Source: Owenia fusiformis (Eukaryota; Annelida; Polychaeta; Sabellida; Oweniidae). From it: 64,000 nt of DNA. Shown piece by piece: positions 24,501-32,470 of the stretch (within the stretch, counting starts at the first letter, position 1; each line of letters starts with the position of its first letter). The position numbers were made by a program, and so were the translations under genes. The DNA lies in the NCBI GenBank assembly GCA_903813345.2, contig CAIIXF020000008.1, positions 9,515,278 to 9,579,277 of the forward strand, in the 5' to 3' direction. Below the pieces are notes generated by a model, which was given only the letters and a program-made list of their open reading frames with translations, did not search any database and was not told the origin of the DNA.

Positions 24501-27500
24501 GGATTTTTAGAAAATAGACATGACAAGGAATGACATGAGCCAAAAACGTTCTAAAATTGAAACTATTTTTGTTTAGCTTGCTAGATCTAATTCTCCCTTT
24601 GATATTAGTACTAATAGTTTGCATGCTAAAACAATGGGGGATCAGAATATTAGTGCACTGCACAATGTTTTTATAAATGTAGGTTACAGTGATCTTTATA
24701 CTGCAATTCTAATATCATTCTCATTTGAAGCAAATGTAAATGATATTTTGAATATTATGGCCATTTTTAATTGTTTTTTATGGTTTTTGAAATAAGTTGT
24801 CATTGGAATGATTTTGATGATATTCCCTATAGCCAGCCGTAGTACACCCTGTACAATTGTACAACCCAAAATAAACCACATGGGTATCATTTTTGAGTGA
24901 TTCTTCCTTGACAAAATGTTATGTACTTATCTGATGAGCAAAGGGTTGTACAAATATGTTGAGGGTTGTACAAATGTTCAAAGGGTTGTACATATGTGCA
25001 AAGGGTTGACATATGTACAAAAGGTTGACATATGTACAAAAGGTTGACATATGTACAAAAGGTTGACATATGTACAAAAGGTTGACAAATGTGCAAAGGG
25101 TTGTACAAATGTGTAAAGGGTTGTACAAATGTTCAAAGGCTTGTACAAATGTTCAAAAGGATTGTACAAATGTGCAAAAGCTTGTACAAATGTGCAGAGG
25201 GTTGTACAAATGTGTAAAGGGTTGTACAAATTTTCAAAGGCTTGTACAAATGTGCAAAGGGTTGTACAAATGTGCAGAGGGTTGTACATTTGTGCAAAGG
25301 GTTGACATATGTACTAAGGGTTCTACAAATGTACATGCTTTTATTGATGCTTTAAATGTTACTGCTCTGCAATGCTTTCTGAATTGTTGAATGTCAGACT
25401 GTATAATGATCAGTCCTTGGCAGATGGCAGTGTACAATACTGTTGAACCTATAAGGTTGTGTCTGCTTTATATATGCTTTAAATGTATGGTTTTTCAAAA
25501 CAATTTCATGCCTGTCCAGGCAATAATTCAAATATCGTTGGCCCAATATTGTTTATAATGTCACAACCACAAGTGGTGACATATTATAGCTATTTATGGA
25601 TGGTATTTTGGGGTTGGTGTTTGAAAATGTCAGAGTGTCATTATTGTCTGACATTAAACCAAAAGTTTTGAACTACAGTAATATCTTTATCACTTCTTAT
25701 GTGTTTTGAATTTTTTTATTGTGCCAAAACTCACGATTCAATTTGAAGTGAGAATTATAACATCCTTCAAGATCGGATTCATTGTTAGAAAATATTTTTG
25801 AACATGTGGAAGAATGACACATTATCTTTTGGTAATACATATATGTTAACCATTTGAGACACTCTTTAAATGTTCGATGAGATTTGCTATGCCTTTGCAT
25901 TGCTGTTTAATTACTTTGTTGTACAGATCAAAGACATCTTATACCATATTTTCTTTTTTTAGGTTTCCGTGAATTTCCTGTTGAAGATCAAATCCTCTTA
26001 CTGCAGAATGCCATCTATCCAGTATGTCAGACATTATATTCTCAAAAATATGACCTAGCGACATCAACTTATAATTACTTCTGCTTCGAGGACTATGAGA
26101 AAAAGGCTATATGGGATCTAATCCCACATTTCAAAGGGATTGAGAGTCATTTTCATATGGTTGGTCAAAGTCTGCAACCCTTGAAGATGGATGACATGGA
26201 GTATTCAATATTCTGTGGCCTACAGCTCGTAGCAATCTCAGGTATGATTCTCAAAATGCAGTGTTTAAGAAAGTGATTAAGTAACTGAACAAATGGAGTA
26301 ATTTTATCATCAATTAATTCAGATTTTTGTCCATAAATAATGTCCTGCTCCAATGTTACCGGAAACGTTTTTTTCAGTGGAGTCAATTTGTTAGAATAAC
26401 TTGTTAATTGTCTTATGTCGAAATTGTATTTAGGCATCCAAGGAAGAAAAACTATAACTATGAAAGAATTAGGCAAATGCTTGTCATAGGATAACATAGT
26501 TATGTGATGCTTGGTTTTGGATATGGGGTATATCCTATGGGAAATATGATATCTTACCTTGGGCCCTGATGGCCCTCGATAAGATATCTATATTTCCCTC
26601 AGGATATACCGATATCCAAAACTTCCCATAATATAACCCTCATATACATATCTATGCCCTGATATGCCTATTTTGATGTATACATATTATTACAGTCCAC
26701 TCAATAAAAGGAAAATACAAAGGAAAAAACTCTGGTTTAGCACTGCACCCAAGTCCCAAGAGCAATGTATATTAGGGATATAAAAATCCTTAAAGATACA
26801 GAATTTTTTAAAAGGAGACTACTACTGCCTTGTTATTTCTGTCATGAAATGTTTTAAATGAGAAGTTATTTGATAAGACATGTTGTTGAAACCTAATTTT
26901 GCAGAGACCCATTTAAGAGGTCAAAGAAAAAATTTAAAACATTTTGTATTCTTTAGGTAATCTTGGGCTGACTGCAAAAGCAAAACTGGATGCCATGCAT
27001 GGTAAACTCTGCATGGTCCTCAAAAAATACCTCGGTGGTAAGTCATGCCGTAAGGTAATAAATCAACATGTTCAACATACCCTGTTGTGTCTATTTTTAC
27101 GAAAATTTGATCTGTGCCTGTTCTAGCATGTACAGGGTGGTCCAAAAAAATGGGACACTCGTATTTCAAAAATAAATATTGATTTTATTGATAAAAACAT
27201 GGGAATTTACTTATCTTTAATTTGGTATATCATAAGTTCAAATTTATTGTAATGTCTTTCAACCAGCATGTATAATATAAATGACGTCATTTTCGTTTCA
27301 AAACAGGTTTTCCAAAATTATGCAAAAACCAAGTTTTTTGTCATTTTATTTACATAAACAGACGTTCAATTTGTCCATCATTTTGATCAGTTATAAGTTT
27401 GGCCTTAACTGGTAAAAGCATCATTGATATGCTGTTGAGACAATGAATTCCACTTCTCAACAATTCTATCCTTAATAAGGGACTGAGTAGATGTAAGGGG

Positions 27501-29193
27501 TTCATGGTAAACCAATTCTGTTAGTTCTCCCAGTACGTGGTAGTCATAGATGCCGCAAAAATGTCAAATTTTTGAAGTGAAATGTGCCTAGGTTCATCCC
27601 CCCTTAATCACTGCCTCCCCCAGATCACCCGATCACCCAACGTCTGCGACTACCACGAATGGGGAGAACTAACAGAATTGGTGTACCATTAATCCTTTAC
27701 ATCTATTCAGTCCCTTAAGGGCAGAATTATTGAGAAGTGAAATTCGTTGTTTCATCAGCATATCAATGATGATATTGACCCATTTAGGCCAAAATTGAGG
27801 GCTATAATTTATCAAAATTGTGGACATATTGAACGTCTGTTAATGTAAATAAAGTTGACAATAAAACTTGGTTTTTGCAAGTTTCGGAAAACCTGTTTTG
27901 AAATTCAAATTATGTCATTTGTATTATGGACGCTTCTTGATAGACATTGTAATAAATTTGAATGATGATATAATGATATTCAAAATTAAAGATAAGTAAA
28001 TTTTCTATCCACTGGTATATAATATGACATATTTTCAGAAATAAAATCAATCTTTATTTTTGAAACACGAGTTTCCTATTTTTTTGGACCACCCTGTATA
28101 TTTTCATTGTTTTCATTGTTCATTATTGCTCCAATGTAATATTGATAATCACCAAATACATCAGGAATGAGATCTAACACTACAAACTAAGAGCTAGATC
28201 TACACTCTATTAGTGAAACATTACTCTATTCTAAAAGCAGTTTTCCTTAACAAAAATATGTTTAGAACAGTATTCACTGCAAATTATATTTTTAAAATCA
28301 ATAGCAAAGTTCAATACTTGCACACTAGAAATAAATATATTTATACTATATTTGAGTCTTAAATCGATGGCTTAAAATACCATGATTCAAGCAGTCATAC
28401 CACCATGTTATACCACCAAATGAAATCTGGTAGATATATAGAGAAGCTATATGTCCATTTGTTTGTCTGTCTTTTTATCGGAGCCATTGAATTTGGTTTA
28501 AATTTTACAAGTTAATGTCTCATGGGTAAGGGATATCTGCTCAATGAGACATTTTCAATATGACTGCTTGTTTCAAAATGGCCGAGATTTTTTGTAAAAA
28601 AAAGTAATCTTTGATTACTACTCATATACCAGTTGACAGGTTCTGTTCAAATTTTATCTGCTGATGCTTTTAGAAGCGCGAGAAGGAACTTTCAAAATGG
28701 CTACTCAATTTCAGATTTTGTCCAAATTATATAGGCTAATGTCATATGAACAAAGAAAAATTAAAAACAAAAATTAATTTCTTTGTAACCATGCTGGCTG
28801 TCCAATTACAGAAAACTATTCAAATCAGAAAACTATTCTAAATGCCTTCTATTCCCTTAACTAGAAATGTATAAATAACAGTAGATTTCCACTTCACTGC
28901 ACTACATGTATTATCCAGTCATTGAGCTCTTAACAATGTTTTATGCACTAGCCACATACAGCAGTTTAAAAGCATGAGTTTACTTTTGGATAACATCTTA
29001 TGGATTTGTAGAATCTAATTTTATCATTTCAGAAAAAGGTGCACCTTCTCATAGATACGATGAAGTGGTTTCAAGACTGACAGTCTTAAAGCAAGTTGGG
29101 AATAGTCATAATGAGATCATCAAGAAGCTACATTCTGACATGCCTCACCTCCCATTGCCACAACTGTTTACAGAAATGTTCTTAAATGATTGA
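453..29193 (+). CDS. Nuclear receptor with two DNA-binding domains (2DBD-NR), 3' eight exons, 5' end outside window
   Basis: Gene span; coding exons are listed separately. Joined phases are 0/1/1/0/1... and consistent, giving 472 residues and a stop. Seen, numbering from the first residue in the window: second finger of DBD1 (1-48, pattern C-x5-C-x9-C-x2-C), a linker of 22 residues between the last Cys of DBD1 and the first of DBD2, complete DBD2 (63-about 133) with P-box CEGCKG followed by FFRR, hinge with GRQPN (about 134-225), then a ligand-binding domain with the AKKIPGF...DQILLL signature (about 295-310) and a C-terminal AF-2 helix QLFTEMF. Known family: 2DBD-NRs in molluscs, flatworms and some other invertebrates, nuclear transcription factors whose ligands and targets are poorly known. 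The first DBD1 finger, with its P-box, and the N-terminus lie upstream. Alternative: exon 453-597 belongs to a separate upstream receptor; matched splice phase and the absence of any hinge or ligand-binding domain before DBD2 argue against this. Confidence 0.9.
1657..2140. repeat. Tandem repeat, period 146 bp, about 3 copies
   Basis: The marker tggtctctgtccacttt recurs at 1721, 1867 and 2013, exactly 146 bp apart. Each unit itself contains diverged shorter subunits of the type attgtcccactctgtcca followed by ttaaatgattta. Confidence 0.9.
2742..4285 (+). mobile_element. Non-autonomous Helitron-like element, copy 1
   Basis: Begins TCCCACCGAATGAAG after an A (2741) and ends CTTG before T (4286), with the conserved tail ggtgggatttgctactcc just upstream. 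The same head and tail bound the copy at 35505-38097. The interior has about 4-6 diverged tandem monomers of roughly 130-180 bp (motifs aagatggccac, caaatttta-type, gatgcctagggacaa). No Rep/helicase coding. TC start, 3' hairpin plus CTRR-like end and A/T flanks are Helitron hallmarks; here the end is CTTG and the hairpin is weak, so the class call is inference. It includes a purine-rich segment at about 3140-3480. Confidence 0.6.
4630..5397. repeat. Long foldback (inverted repeat arms about 340 bp)
   Basis: The left arm from about 4631 (ttaaggtctcatggaagtt) and the right arm ending near 5396 (aacttccatgagacctt) are reverse complements for some 340 bp with few mismatches, around a short centre near 4985-5055. 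The outer flanks (4390-4490 and 5455-5550, both rich in gcagaattt) also look inverted, so the element may reach from about 4390 to 5560. No coding capacity; an ORF in the arms is a by-product. Confidence 0.85.
6150..6376 (+). repeat. Possible retroposon 3' end with (TTGAA)n-type tail
   Basis: Ends in aaataaaaagaattgaattg and one more unit, a simple pentanucleotide tail like those of some LINE/SINE 3' ends. No body could be recognised. Confidence 0.35.
8424..8880 (+). repeat. Degenerate Helitron-like copy
   Basis: Begins tcccacagagcatagttc, followed by gatatagagaagctgtcc, tandem gtctg and caagatggtcac monomers as in the intact copies. The 3' end is lost. Similar fragments are at 10410-10680, 16920-17085, 18732-18870, 22974-23200, 24064-24240 and 28408-28720. 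Confidence 0.6.
9252..9358 (+). CDS. 2DBD-NR exon: linker and first zinc finger of DBD2
   Basis: The acceptor ttttcag ends at 9251 and phase 1 matches the previous donor. After a short Pro-rich linker ([13 protein letters not shown]) comes a first finger C-x2-C-x13-C-x2-C with [12 protein letters not shown], the textbook receptor finger I. The donor gtgaga at 9359 lies in phase 0, directly after the P-box lysine. Confidence 0.93.
9379..9516 (+). mobile_element. Palindrome-headed repeat, short copy (GTCACCACC family)
   Basis: Starts with an imperfect palindrome (atgtcactaccacaag then tggtgacat), continues attgatagtctc, and ends ggtggtgacattttgcat followed by attaatgccttg. Other copies: 17086-18731 (expanded), 31936-32063, 50482-50629 and 62695-62812 (both minus), and a head fragment at 25557. 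The half-palindrome near the 3' end repeats the head stem. It starts 20 bp after the donor of the exon ending 9358. Confidence 0.65.
10410..10680 (+). repeat. Short Helitron-like copy
   Basis: Head ttatcccaccaaaaacaa and gagaagctgcctgtctg, tail gaggtgggattggctgct. It resembles head and tail of the longer copies joined with most of the monomers missing. Confidence 0.45.
11217..11699. mobile_element. Tigger/pogo-like MITE
   Basis: Terminal repeats CAGTAGAACCTGTATA and, at the right end, gacaggttttactg in reverse; flanked by TA (11215-11216 and 11700-11701). The interior has alternating gaacac/atctgaacac motifs. 483 bp, no transposase. TA duplication with CAGTR ends is typical of Tc1/mariner-superfamily (Tigger) MITEs. 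A partial copy without ends lies near 30985-31050. Confidence 0.8.
12201..13080. mobile_element. hAT-like non-autonomous transposon
   Basis: Inverted termini CAGGGTATTTCCTAAG and CTTAGGAAATACCCTG, flanked by tgccttct (12193-12200) and cgccttct (13081-13088), an 8-bp target duplication with one mismatch. 880 bp, no transposase frame. CAGGG ends plus 8-bp duplication are the hAT pattern. Confidence 0.82.
14347..14490. repeat. Palindromic repeat
   Basis: Arms aggatatcctatgatttt... and the reverse complement near aaaataataggat; the centre contains gaaagcaaagcgaacgag. It is related in style to the ccctcggg foldbacks but does not share their ends. Confidence 0.6.
15125..15235. repeat. Hairpin of about 110 bp
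   Basis: Arms gatactggctagattctt/tgtagtaggatc and gatcctactacaaaacgat/ctggccaatatc pair around a short centre containing caataaatattgaattat. Confidence 0.7.
17086..18731 (+). mobile_element. Palindrome-headed Helentron-like element with internal tandem array (GTCACCACC family)
   Basis: Starts ATGTCACCACCAAAAG plus tggtgacat (a near-perfect stem); the head is present three times in tandem (17086, 17136, 17185). It continues with a cgtccggcgtctgtaac segment, then about ten diverged repeats of 125-175 bp (17330-18690), and ends ggtggtgacattttg, small hairpin, gccttg. The flanks are a Helitron-like monomer split between its T run and taaaaatgtaatctttga, so the insertion lies between T and T without evident duplication, as described for Helentron-type elements. 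No coding capacity; the ORF over the three heads is incidental. Confidence 0.65.
17330..18690 (+). repeat. Tandem array rich in TGACCT/AGGTCA half-sites
   Basis: About ten units share acttgcttcaaattgact, a T run, caaaatcatctacatgtt, ctcagaaattcaaatctg and tgaccttcaatgacct. Within most units TGACCT-4-TGACCT (for example 17392 and 17402) is followed by AGGTCA after 5 bp (17413), and several have AGGTCA-4-AGGTCA (17582 and 17592). These equal the consensus nuclear-receptor half-site. Confidence 0.85.
19124..19659. mobile_element. Foldback MITE of about 536 bp
   Basis: The left end gaatgaatcgggggag, then ttttttcatgcattt, and the right end aaatgcatgaaaaaactc then cccgattcattc are reverse complements. 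Inner parts (cattggttcac.., ttgactataagaatgcacc against ggtgcaatcttatagtcaa) also pair, so the whole element folds back. No coding. Confidence 0.78.
19737..19884 (+). CDS. 2DBD-NR exon: second zinc finger of DBD2
   Basis: The acceptor tgtttcag ends at 19736, phase 0. It begins [11 protein letters not shown], completing P-box CEGCKG, then CSRVGNC and CKYC, then [10 protein letters not shown]. Four zinc ligands are in the same C-x5-C-x9-C-x2-C spacing as in DBD1. The donor gtaaat at 19885 splits a Gly codon in phase 1. Its limits and phases mirror the DBD1 exon (148 against 145 bp), consistent with a duplicated DBD. Confidence 0.95.
19885..20914. other. Intron of 2DBD-NR (1.0 kb)
   Basis: No host coding. 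Contains a LINE relic on the minus strand at about 20575-20870. The part near 20102-20160 has a short repeat (gccaccaggtggctgatt) that recurs inverted near 40795-40840. Confidence 0.65.
20575..20870 (-). pseudogene. LINE reverse transcriptase fragment, degenerate
   Basis: Reading the minus strand, frames shift but give [16 protein letters not shown]-like start, a segment resembling the RT 'N-G-x-x-Q-G-x-L-S' block, then a readable [18 protein letters not shown], which matches the catalytic FADD box of non-LTR reverse transcriptases with D to G at the second position. About 100 codons remain with stops and frameshifts; a dead fragment. Confidence 0.6.
20915..21294 (+). CDS. 2DBD-NR exon: hinge and start of ligand-binding domain
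   Basis: The acceptor tttttcag ends at 20914 and phase 1 completes Gly. Starts [13 protein letters not shown], a motif common just after receptor DBDs, then a Met/Gln-rich stretch, a Ser/Pro-rich hinge ([16 protein letters not shown]) and an acidic to helical end ([18 protein letters not shown]) that should be an early LBD helix. The donor gtatgt at 21295 is in phase 0. Confidence 0.88.
21295..21612. other. Intron of 2DBD-NR (318 bp)
   Basis: Short intron; no feature recognised. The 3' end (tttcaatttgtttgaag) is T-rich but lacks the usual cag or tag. Confidence 0.6.
21613..21730 (+). CDS. 2DBD-NR exon: LBD helix 3 region
   Basis: Codes 39 residues containing [20 protein letters not shown] and ending KKIPG, the helix 3 part of the receptor LBD signature, which the next exon continues with [13 protein letters not shown]. 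The acceptor (ending tttgaag at 21612) and donor (gttata at 21731) are both weaker than in other exons, so the left limit is the less certain; frame and homology fix the exon itself. Confidence 0.82.
23385..23500. repeat. Palindromic repeat (tgatatattcactcg type)
   Basis: Motifs gagtatatgatatattcac and gtgaatatatcatctactc are near reverse complements around a gttcccttcagtcactcg core, similar to the ccctcggg-core foldbacks. Confidence 0.55.
23800..24040. repeat. Two-copy tandem repeat, period about 121 bp
   Basis: Both copies share acattgcagca, caaggcttata and gaaatgttatttttgtaa, offset by about 121 bp (for example 23886 and 24007). Confidence 0.7.
24935..25335. repeat. Minisatellite, 21-bp period, about 18-19 copies
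   Basis: The unit gggttgtacaaatgtgcaaa plus g repeats with small variants (acatatgtac, ttcaaag). As 21 is a multiple of 3, frames stay open on both strands and produce 7-residue repeat ORFs (for example FVQPFAH), which are not genes. Lies in an intron of the 2DBD-NR gene. Confidence 0.93.
25963..26241 (+). CDS. 2DBD-NR exon: LBD signature and core helices
   Basis: The acceptor ttttttag ends at 25962; phase 1 completes the Gly of [23 protein letters not shown] is the canonical helix 3-5 signature. The rest (93 residues) covers the middle of the LBD and ends [15 protein letters not shown]. The donor gtatga at 26242 is in phase 1. Confidence 0.93.
26242..26956. other. Intron of 2DBD-NR (715 bp)
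   Basis: Contains the foldback at 26499-26632; otherwise AT-rich without features. The frame that runs on past the donor near 26242 stops soon. Confidence 0.65.
26499..26632. repeat. Foldback repeat copy (GGGATATA family)
   Basis: The left end ggttttggatatggggtat and right end atatccaaaacttcccata are complementary; the core has taccttgggccctgatgg. Related to 236-365 (shared cctcatata/ttatgggaggtttt ends) and 39173-39338. Confidence 0.65.
26957..27037 (+). CDS. 2DBD-NR exon: LBD helix 8-9 region
   Basis: Short 81-bp exon after the acceptor ttctttag (ends 26956), phase 1 in and out. Codes [20 protein letters not shown] and then LKKYLG. The donor gtaagt is at 27038. Phase continuity with both neighbours and a typical LBD-like amphipathic helix support it. 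Confidence 0.87.
27038..29032. other. Last intron of 2DBD-NR (2.0 kb)
   Basis: Holds the mariner-like MITE 27133-28096 and a Helitron-like fragment 28408-28720; nothing else recognised. Confidence 0.65.
27133..28096. mobile_element. Mariner-type foldback MITE, 964 bp
   Basis: Termini CAGGGTGGTCCAAAAAAA and the reverse complement ending accaccctg, flanked by TA at 27131-27132 and 28097-28098. The arms pair over roughly 400 bp each (tgggacactcgtatttc against gaaacacgagtttcct; ggttttccaaaatt against aagtttcggaaaacc), leaving a more GC-rich centre near 27530-27650. No transposase. Confidence 0.85.
29033..29193 (+). CDS. 2DBD-NR last exon: LBD helices 10-12 with AF-2, stop TGA
   Basis: The acceptor tcatttcag ends at 29032. 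Codes [20 protein letters not shown] (helix 10-11) and [13 protein letters not shown], a helix 12 with an LFxEMF activation motif, then TGA at 29191-29193. Directly after the stop the end of the coding sequence is tandemly repeated (see the 42-bp repeat). Nothing codes further in frame. Confidence 0.93.
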
Positions 29194-29275
29194 TGCTAAT
29201 AGCAGCACTATACAGAAATGTTCTTGAATGATTGACGCTAATAGCAGCAATATACAGAAATGTTCTTGAATTGAA
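29170..29275 (+). repeat. 42-bp tandem repeat starting inside the last codons
   Basis: acagaaatgttcttaaatga (29170) is repeated at 29212 and 29254, period 42, 2.5 copies. The first copy codes the AF-2 core TEMFLND and the TGA stop; later copies lie in the 3' untranslated region and, in frame, still read TEMFLND and stop. A TAA and TAG follow each stop in frame, so simple read-through cannot reach the second copy. Confidence 0.92.
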
Positions 29276-29394
29276 ATCAGCAGTTCACAGACATGGTTAT
29301 GAATGATGACAAAAAGAACAGCTATGTTACCCACCTTAATGATTTTGAATTAACATAATATCTGCAGTTATGGAGATGTTATGTGAGCCATGTA

Positions 29395-29502
29395 CAGGGT
29401 GTCAATAAAATGAGCTTTAATTTGATATACACTGTATAGTTTGTGAGGGTGCCCATCCCCTGTATTGGCTGTGGAGGGGTCACAGCACAAATTGACACCC
29501 TG
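29395..29502. mobile_element. Small mariner-type MITE, 108 bp
   Basis: Termini cagggtgtcaat and attgacaccctg, TA at 29393-29394 and 29503-29504. Lies 200 bp after the 2DBD-NR stop, so likely in the 3' UTR; it contains aataaa at 29404-29409, a possible polyadenylation signal. Confidence 0.85.
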
Positions 29503-29754
29503 TACATGTATTATACATACAAATATGCCTCTGATTAGTGATTTTAATATTTTTATCAGGGAAAAATTTTGAATGCATGCACATGATACATGTAACTGCC
29601 CTACCTCAAAACAAGCCTGAAAAGTATTAATAGGGAATAATATTTACATTGAAGAGAATTCATAATCAGAATATTCATAATAACATAATCATCATACAAG
29701 CACTATTCATGCTGATGGGAAGTGGTATGGGTGGAAGAGTAGTCAATAATGAAT

Positions 29755-30010
29755 ACTTATTTGTATATTTGTAATGTGTGGTATCTTAGAGTATTCATTT
29801 CATGAAAAGTATTTGTAACATATATGGTATCTTTATGAAGAGTATTCATTCATGAATAGTATTTTTCATGAAAAGTATTTGTAAAGTATGGTATCTTTAT
29901 GAAAAGTATTCATGAATGGTATTTATATGAAAAGTATTTGTAAAGTATGGTATCTTTATGAAAAGTATTCATGAAAGGTATTTGTATGAATAGTATTCAT
30001 AGTGAAGGTT
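29755..30010. repeat. Tandem repeat, period about 59 bp
   Basis: gtaaagtatggtatctttat recurs at 29881 and 29940; diverged copies of gaaaagtattcatgaat extend on both sides. Confidence 0.8.
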
Positions 30011-31230
30011 AGTTTCACGAAGAATATTCAAAATGAAAGTTATTTACATGAAGAATACCCCCCCCCCTTGTTAGCTTATGGATCTGCCAGTGGTAGGGAT
30101 GTAGAGAAGATATCCATCATTTGGTCCATCCATCCATCTGTTTTGCCAATCAGTCATCCACCATTTCTGTGTAAGGGCGATACAAGTACTGCTTGTCTGA
30201 TTTAATGTCTAGCTGTTTTTTGGTCTTATTTGGTCACAAGTATTCTATCAATTTGCCTAAAGTTGAACAAGTAATCTAGGTTGACTCTTAAAAGCTGCTT
30301 TTTGGCCAAAATATCTACCATATTAAATATTGCTGCCACTCTATTTGTTGAAATATCACATTTTAGCCATAAGTTATAAGTTTTATAAAGAGCATTTGAA
30401 AAAGATATATACATCACCATGTGAGACATGTACCTATGGTTCTTTTTTTAAATTATTCAAAATCCCTTTGGAGTGTAATATTGACATACTGTCATTGGCA
30501 AACCTTGATGTAAACAGCTGCAGTGGTATGATTGGCATGGACTCCTCAGGTTTATTGCTTACATAGAAAATCCTAATAAAGCTGCTTTTAATGTTGAAAT
30601 AACAAAAAATGAAAAAAGGATAACAAACCTGAAAACATTTATTGATTAACCGTTCTATTCTCAAAGTTGTTCACCATATTCACACTTGTCATAATATTCT
30701 TAACGAAACCTGTCTACTTTGTGAATGCAACATCTATCATGTTATAGTCACATGATAAGTAATCGAATGTGAATACCTTCATATGAGAATATTTTGGAGC
30801 TAAAGGTTTTTCACATGAGACTGTTAACTATTTTATTTTATATTATTATAGCCTCCAGCTTGTTTGTGATTGGTATCAGTGGTCCATGTCTGTTACACTT
30901 TTGCCACTTGAACTGGCCAAAACTTATCGGATTAGTTGTTTTGGATAATTCAAGATTTTTTAATCTTTGAGTCATAGATGATGATATTGAAACAGAAAGT
31001 GTTCAAATTGAGAGGTGTTCAGATAAGCCAGGTTAGTCATACAGGTTTGTATAGGTATATAGGCTGTATAGATTTCCAGATGACTGAAGATTAGAGTAAT
31101 TTAAAGATAAATAAACCAATCAGGTTTGCTCAACCAGAGATGAGAAGTTATCTTTTCAGAGAAAAATATTGAAAAAGGAGGAGAAAGTGCTCATAATTAT
31201 TGTGCCATAATCATAATATAATATTGTATT

Positions 31231-31430
31231 ATTAGCTCACATGGTGAGCTATTGCAATCTTTCACTTGTCAGTCTGTCTGTATGTTTATCAACAATAGTG
31301 GCACGTTTTAAAACCTTTGTGATGTGATTCTAGTTTTAGGTTACTTTTGCTTTTTTTTTGTTAATTAGCAATAGTCTTCAAGAAAGCCCCCTATGACTCA
31401 TGGTTCAAAAGCTCACCTTTTTAAAAATGG
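31231..31430 (+). mobile_element. Palindrome-headed repeat (AGCTCACC family), probable
   Basis: Head agctcacatggtgagct followed by attgcaatc, and a half stem aaaagctcaccttttt near the right end (31409). Same plan as the GTCACCACC and GCACTTTG families. Limits are approximate. Confidence 0.45.
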
Positions 31431-31935
31431 CCACCATTTTTGTTGAGAGAAATACACCTTTTGATAAGGGAAAAAATGATACATGCCTCAATCTTGCTAT
31501 TCTGGCTAGATGATACTGAAAATGTAAGACCACTGCGTGCAAAATTGTAAAACGGGATGCGTTCTGTCTTATTTTCACAGATGGACCAATCAGATCGTGA
31601 GACGCATGCACAGTAGGCATAAGAAATGGAATTCAAATTTTACTTTCATAACTTGGTGTATATAATCAGCTTATAAGTTAATGAATTTTCCATCATCCCT
31701 TGTAAAAACCTATGTCAATGTTAACAGTAGTTTTATGAGATAATTTTGTAAGAAAAAATGGGTTTTCTCTGAAGTGTGAAGTGTTCTCTACAGTTTTCAA
31801 GCCAAACCATTTTGTGGATTGATCTTATCGGATTGCTATGTATTTTAAAGACTATTGGCATGCAGCTACTTATGTATCTTATTTCTTAAGTTAAATGTCA
31901 CAAGGATTCAAAATGGCCGCCACTTTGAACTGATT

Positions 31936-32063
31936 ATGTCACCACCACAAGTGTTTACTGTTATATGGTTATAGTTTTTAACTTTTTTGTGGAGTTCAGC
32001 ATCTTTAACAAATGGTATCTGTTATAAATTTCAGGTGGTGACATTTTGCATGTTAATGCCTTT
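31936..32063 (+). mobile_element. Palindrome-headed repeat, short copy (GTCACCACC family)
   Basis: Head atgtcaccaccacaagtg (stem partly lost), tail aggtggtgacattttgca then tgttaatgcctt. Confidence 0.6.
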
Positions 32064-32470
32064 TGTGATCAGTATGCCGGGTGGATAGGAAATGGGAGGG
32101 TGTCCCGATAAATCTTGCCTACATTTTTCCAGCCAAACTGTTACAGAGATTCATCTGAAATTTTCATGGATGTTTCTATGGATGAAAGTTTAGAACTGAT
32201 CTTAGTTTTCGGGCATTTTTGGTATTTTTTTGGTATTTTTTAAGGTGGCCATGTTTATAAATTCAAAAAGATTACATTGATTTGTTTGGAATTGCACAAG
32301 CAGCTAAGTATATAGTTGAACAATAACACCTAGAATTTTTAGCAAATTTGAAAATGGCAACCACTTTTATTGCCAAAAAAATCATATTTTCAAGTGGTCT
32401 TTTGAAAGCACCTTGAGCCCAGTACCCATGGTACTATTTATTTTCATAAAATAATATCATAGACATTGTA

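Larger units (their letters stand above)
21731..25962. other. 4.2-kb intron of 2DBD-NR
   Basis: No host coding. Contains Helitron-like fragments (22974-23200, 24064-24240), a palindromic repeat (23385-23500), a ccaagggg repeat (23515-23710), a 2-copy tandem repeat (23800-24040), the 21-bp minisatellite (24935-25335) and a GTCACCACC head (25557). The rest (21731-22970, 24240-24930, 25640-25962) shows nothing recognisable. Confidence 0.65.

Noticed and set aside
24887-25390. Several ORFs with FVQPFAH or NVQKLVQ repeats on both strands
   Set aside because: Same cause: 21-bp minisatellite. Also considered as a CRISPR array and rejected, as units are contiguous without spacers and the DNA is animal.
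9252-29193. A second, separate single-DBD receptor gene starting at 9252
   Set aside because: No start codon or promoter-like sequence is seen before 9252, and the phase-1 acceptor matches the donor at 598.
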